A DNA stretch of 16,846 nucleotides. Source: Treponema sp. UBA4319. Its GTDB lineage: Bacteria; Spirochaetota; Spirochaetia; Treponematales; Treponemataceae. Below, in pieces: positions 15,903-16,846 of this stretch. Under the pieces are notes generated by a model, which was not told where the DNA came from, made no database searches, and saw only the letters and a program-made list of their open reading frames with translations. The position numbers were made by a program, and so were the translations under genes. Location of the stretch: NCBI GenBank assembly GCA_002393865.1, contig DGUD01000160.1:1-16846 (forward strand), written 5' to 3'. Positions within the stretch are counted from its first letter, which is position 1, and each line of letters starts with the position of its first letter.

Positions 15903-16580
15903 TCAGTTGCCCTCTTCCAGAGAGTAGCCTATGCCCCGGGCCGTGCGGATTCTCGTCCGTACTCCAAGCTCATCCATCTTCTTGCGGACAAAAGAGATAT
16001 ACACTTCCACATTATTGTATTCGGCATCGCTGTCCCCACCCCATATCTTTTCGATTATGGTCTCTTTCTTGATGACCTGCCGGGGATTGTCAAAGAGGAG
16101 CTCCACAATCTGCAGCTCCTTGAGCGAGAGCTTTACGCCGCTGCCGCCCGTCTTCTGCAGCTCGCAGCTGTTTTTGTCCAGCGTCAGATCCCCGAATGTT
16201 ATGATATCCTCTTTGAGAGCACCCTTGCGGCGGGTCAGCGCGCGGACACGAGCCAGCAGCTCGTCCGTGTTGAAAGGCTTTACCACGTAGTCATCGGCTC
16301 CGCTGTCAAGCCCGCTGACGATATCCTGCACATCCCCCTTGTCCGAGAGCAGTAGCACGGGAACAGAATGCTTTTCCTCGCGCAGCGTCTTCAGCACAGA
16401 GATTCCGTCCATGCCGGGCACCATCGTATCAAGGATGAGCGCATCATAAATTCCACCCTGCGCATACTTGAGTCCGTCAGGGCCGGTATACACAGCATCG
16501 ATTCCATAACGATTCTTCTGAAAGGCCTCTACCAGCGCCTGAGAGAGGCGAACATCATCTTCTACAAGTAATAGTCTCAT
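15903..16580 (-). CDS. OmpR/PhoB-family response regulator
   Basis: Two-component transcription regulator, 225 aa. The receiver domain (1-118) has D8-D9, phosphoacceptor D51 in LILDTMVPGMDG, S79 in VLLLSDKGD, Y98 and K101 in ADDYVVKPFNTDELLARV. The winged-helix DNA-binding domain (~125-223) shows ITFGDLTLDKNSCEL, LSLKELQIVELLFDNP, IIEKIWG, NNVEVYISFVRKKM and IRTARGIGYSL, all typical. The start at 16580 gives the canonical MRLLLVEDD; the frame reaches 16628, but those extra 16 residues do not fit the family. The SD is weak (GTGGA). No kinase gene is adjacent. The next gene, dapL, begins 20 nt downstream. Target genes are unknown. Confidence 0.93.
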   Translation of the reverse strand: MRLLLVEDDVRLSQALVEAFQKNRYGIDAVYTGPDGLKYAQGGIYDALILDTMVPGMDGISVLKTLREEKHSVPVLLLSDKGDVQDIVSGLDSGADDYVVKPFNTDELLARVRALTRRKGALKEDIITFGDLTLDKNSCELQKTGGSGVKLSLKELQIVELLFDNPRQVIKKETIIEKIWGGDSDAEYNNVEVYISFVRKKMDELGVRTRIRTARGIGYSLEEGN

Positions 16581-16640
16581 ATTTTCCACTATATACATTT
16601 CCGGGGAAAAAGTCTTAAAAAAACACAAATATTACAAAAA

Positions 16641-16669
16641 ATTATAAACCAATGTAAAGATACTCGTAA
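16641..16669 (-). promoter_or_regulatory. Predicted promoter of the response regulator-dapL operon
   Basis: On the minus strand, a perfect -10 TATAAT (16646-16641) is 17 bp from a weak -35 TTACGA (16669-16664). The leader would be about 55 nt. An overlapping alternative is TTTACA with TAATAT at 18-bp spacing. The gap 16581-16697 is otherwise AT-rich and holds no gene. Confidence 0.6.
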
Positions 16670-16697
16670 AATAACGTTGAAAGGACATATGCTTTTT

Positions 16698-16846
16698 TCA
16701 GCCGATTTTAAAAAGCTGCTCGATATAGGGCTGCCGCACAACCATGACGGAACAGTGCGCGCTGCCGATAATCTCGCTGTCCTGGGCGCTCACCACGTCC
16801 CGGCTCTGGGAGGAAAGCTGGCTGCCGCCGGTCGTGCCGCCGAGCA
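16698..16846 (-). CDS. C-terminal end of an unidentified protein (5' part outside window)
   Basis: On the minus strand one frame runs from the window edge to a TGA at 16700-16698, giving 48 residues starting LGGTTGGSQLSSQSRDVV and ending SAHCSVMVVRQPYIEQLFKIG. The codons are GC-rich like neighbouring genes, and sequence turns AT-rich right after the stop, which supports a real gene end. The HCSVMVV segment is loosely like the last strand of universal-stress-protein domains (APCPVLVV), so a stress protein or a transporter with such a tail is possible. The visible part is too short to name it. Confidence 0.55.
   Translation of the reverse strand, partial: LGGTTGGSQLSSQSRDVVSAQDSEIIGSAHCSVMVVRQPYIEQLFKIG

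Noticed and set aside
16581..16628. Longer N-terminus for the response regulator from 16628
   Set aside because: The receiver family begins at MRLLLVEDD; the upstream 16 residues are AT-rich leader sequence and no better ribosome site is present there.

Overview
The window looks like chromosomal DNA of a spirochete, most likely a Treponema with fairly GC-rich coding sequence. The main reason is the minus-strand chemotaxis cluster cheA - cheW (fused to a CheR-like domain) - cheX - cheY, which is the Treponema operon order and includes the Treponema-type CheW-CheR-like hybrid. A glucose/galactose MglB-MglA-MglC transporter and a DapL-type lysine-pathway aminotransferase fit this assignment. The species cannot be named from the sequence alone. 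No mobile elements, CRISPR arrays or rRNA genes were seen.

Layout. (1) 1-4196, plus strand: the 3' part of a sugar-binding protein (mglB), then the ATPase mglA and the permease mglC, which carries an unusual ~230-residue cytoplasmic coiled-coil extension. (2) 4197-4411: a convergent gap holding the terminator of the next operon. (3) 4412-7683, minus strand: a carbohydrate ABC importer of the CUT1 type, comprising a binding lipoprotein and two permeases with no ATPase gene, preceded by a clear promoter. (4) 7940-8013, minus strand: tRNA-Val(GAC) with its own promoter. (5) 8094-12945, minus strand: the chemotaxis operon. (6) 13253-14557, plus strand, divergent from cheA: an exported protein that looks like an outer-membrane beta-barrel and starts at TTG. 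(7) 14571-16669, minus strand: an OmpR-type response regulator and dapL, apparently one transcript with a perfect -10 box at one end and a strong terminator at the other. (8) The right edge holds the last 48 codons of another minus-strand gene.

How the genes work together. The two ABC systems import sugars. MglA energises MglC, while the CUT1 permeases must borrow an MsmK-like ATPase from elsewhere. CheA, the CheW-CheR-like protein, CheY and the CheY-P phosphatase CheX form the core signalling unit between receptors and the flagellar motors. Both transport operons carry a strong stem-loop in an intercistronic gap, a common way to set different mRNA levels within one transcript.

The most interesting points are: the MglC coiled-coil extension; the apparently permuted MglB; the long CheA dimerisation domain together with the CheW-CheR-like fusion; a cheA start with no Shine-Dalgarno and a promoter almost touching the ATG; a perfect inverted repeat bracketing the tRNA-Val -10 box; and a response regulator paired with dapL without a kinase.
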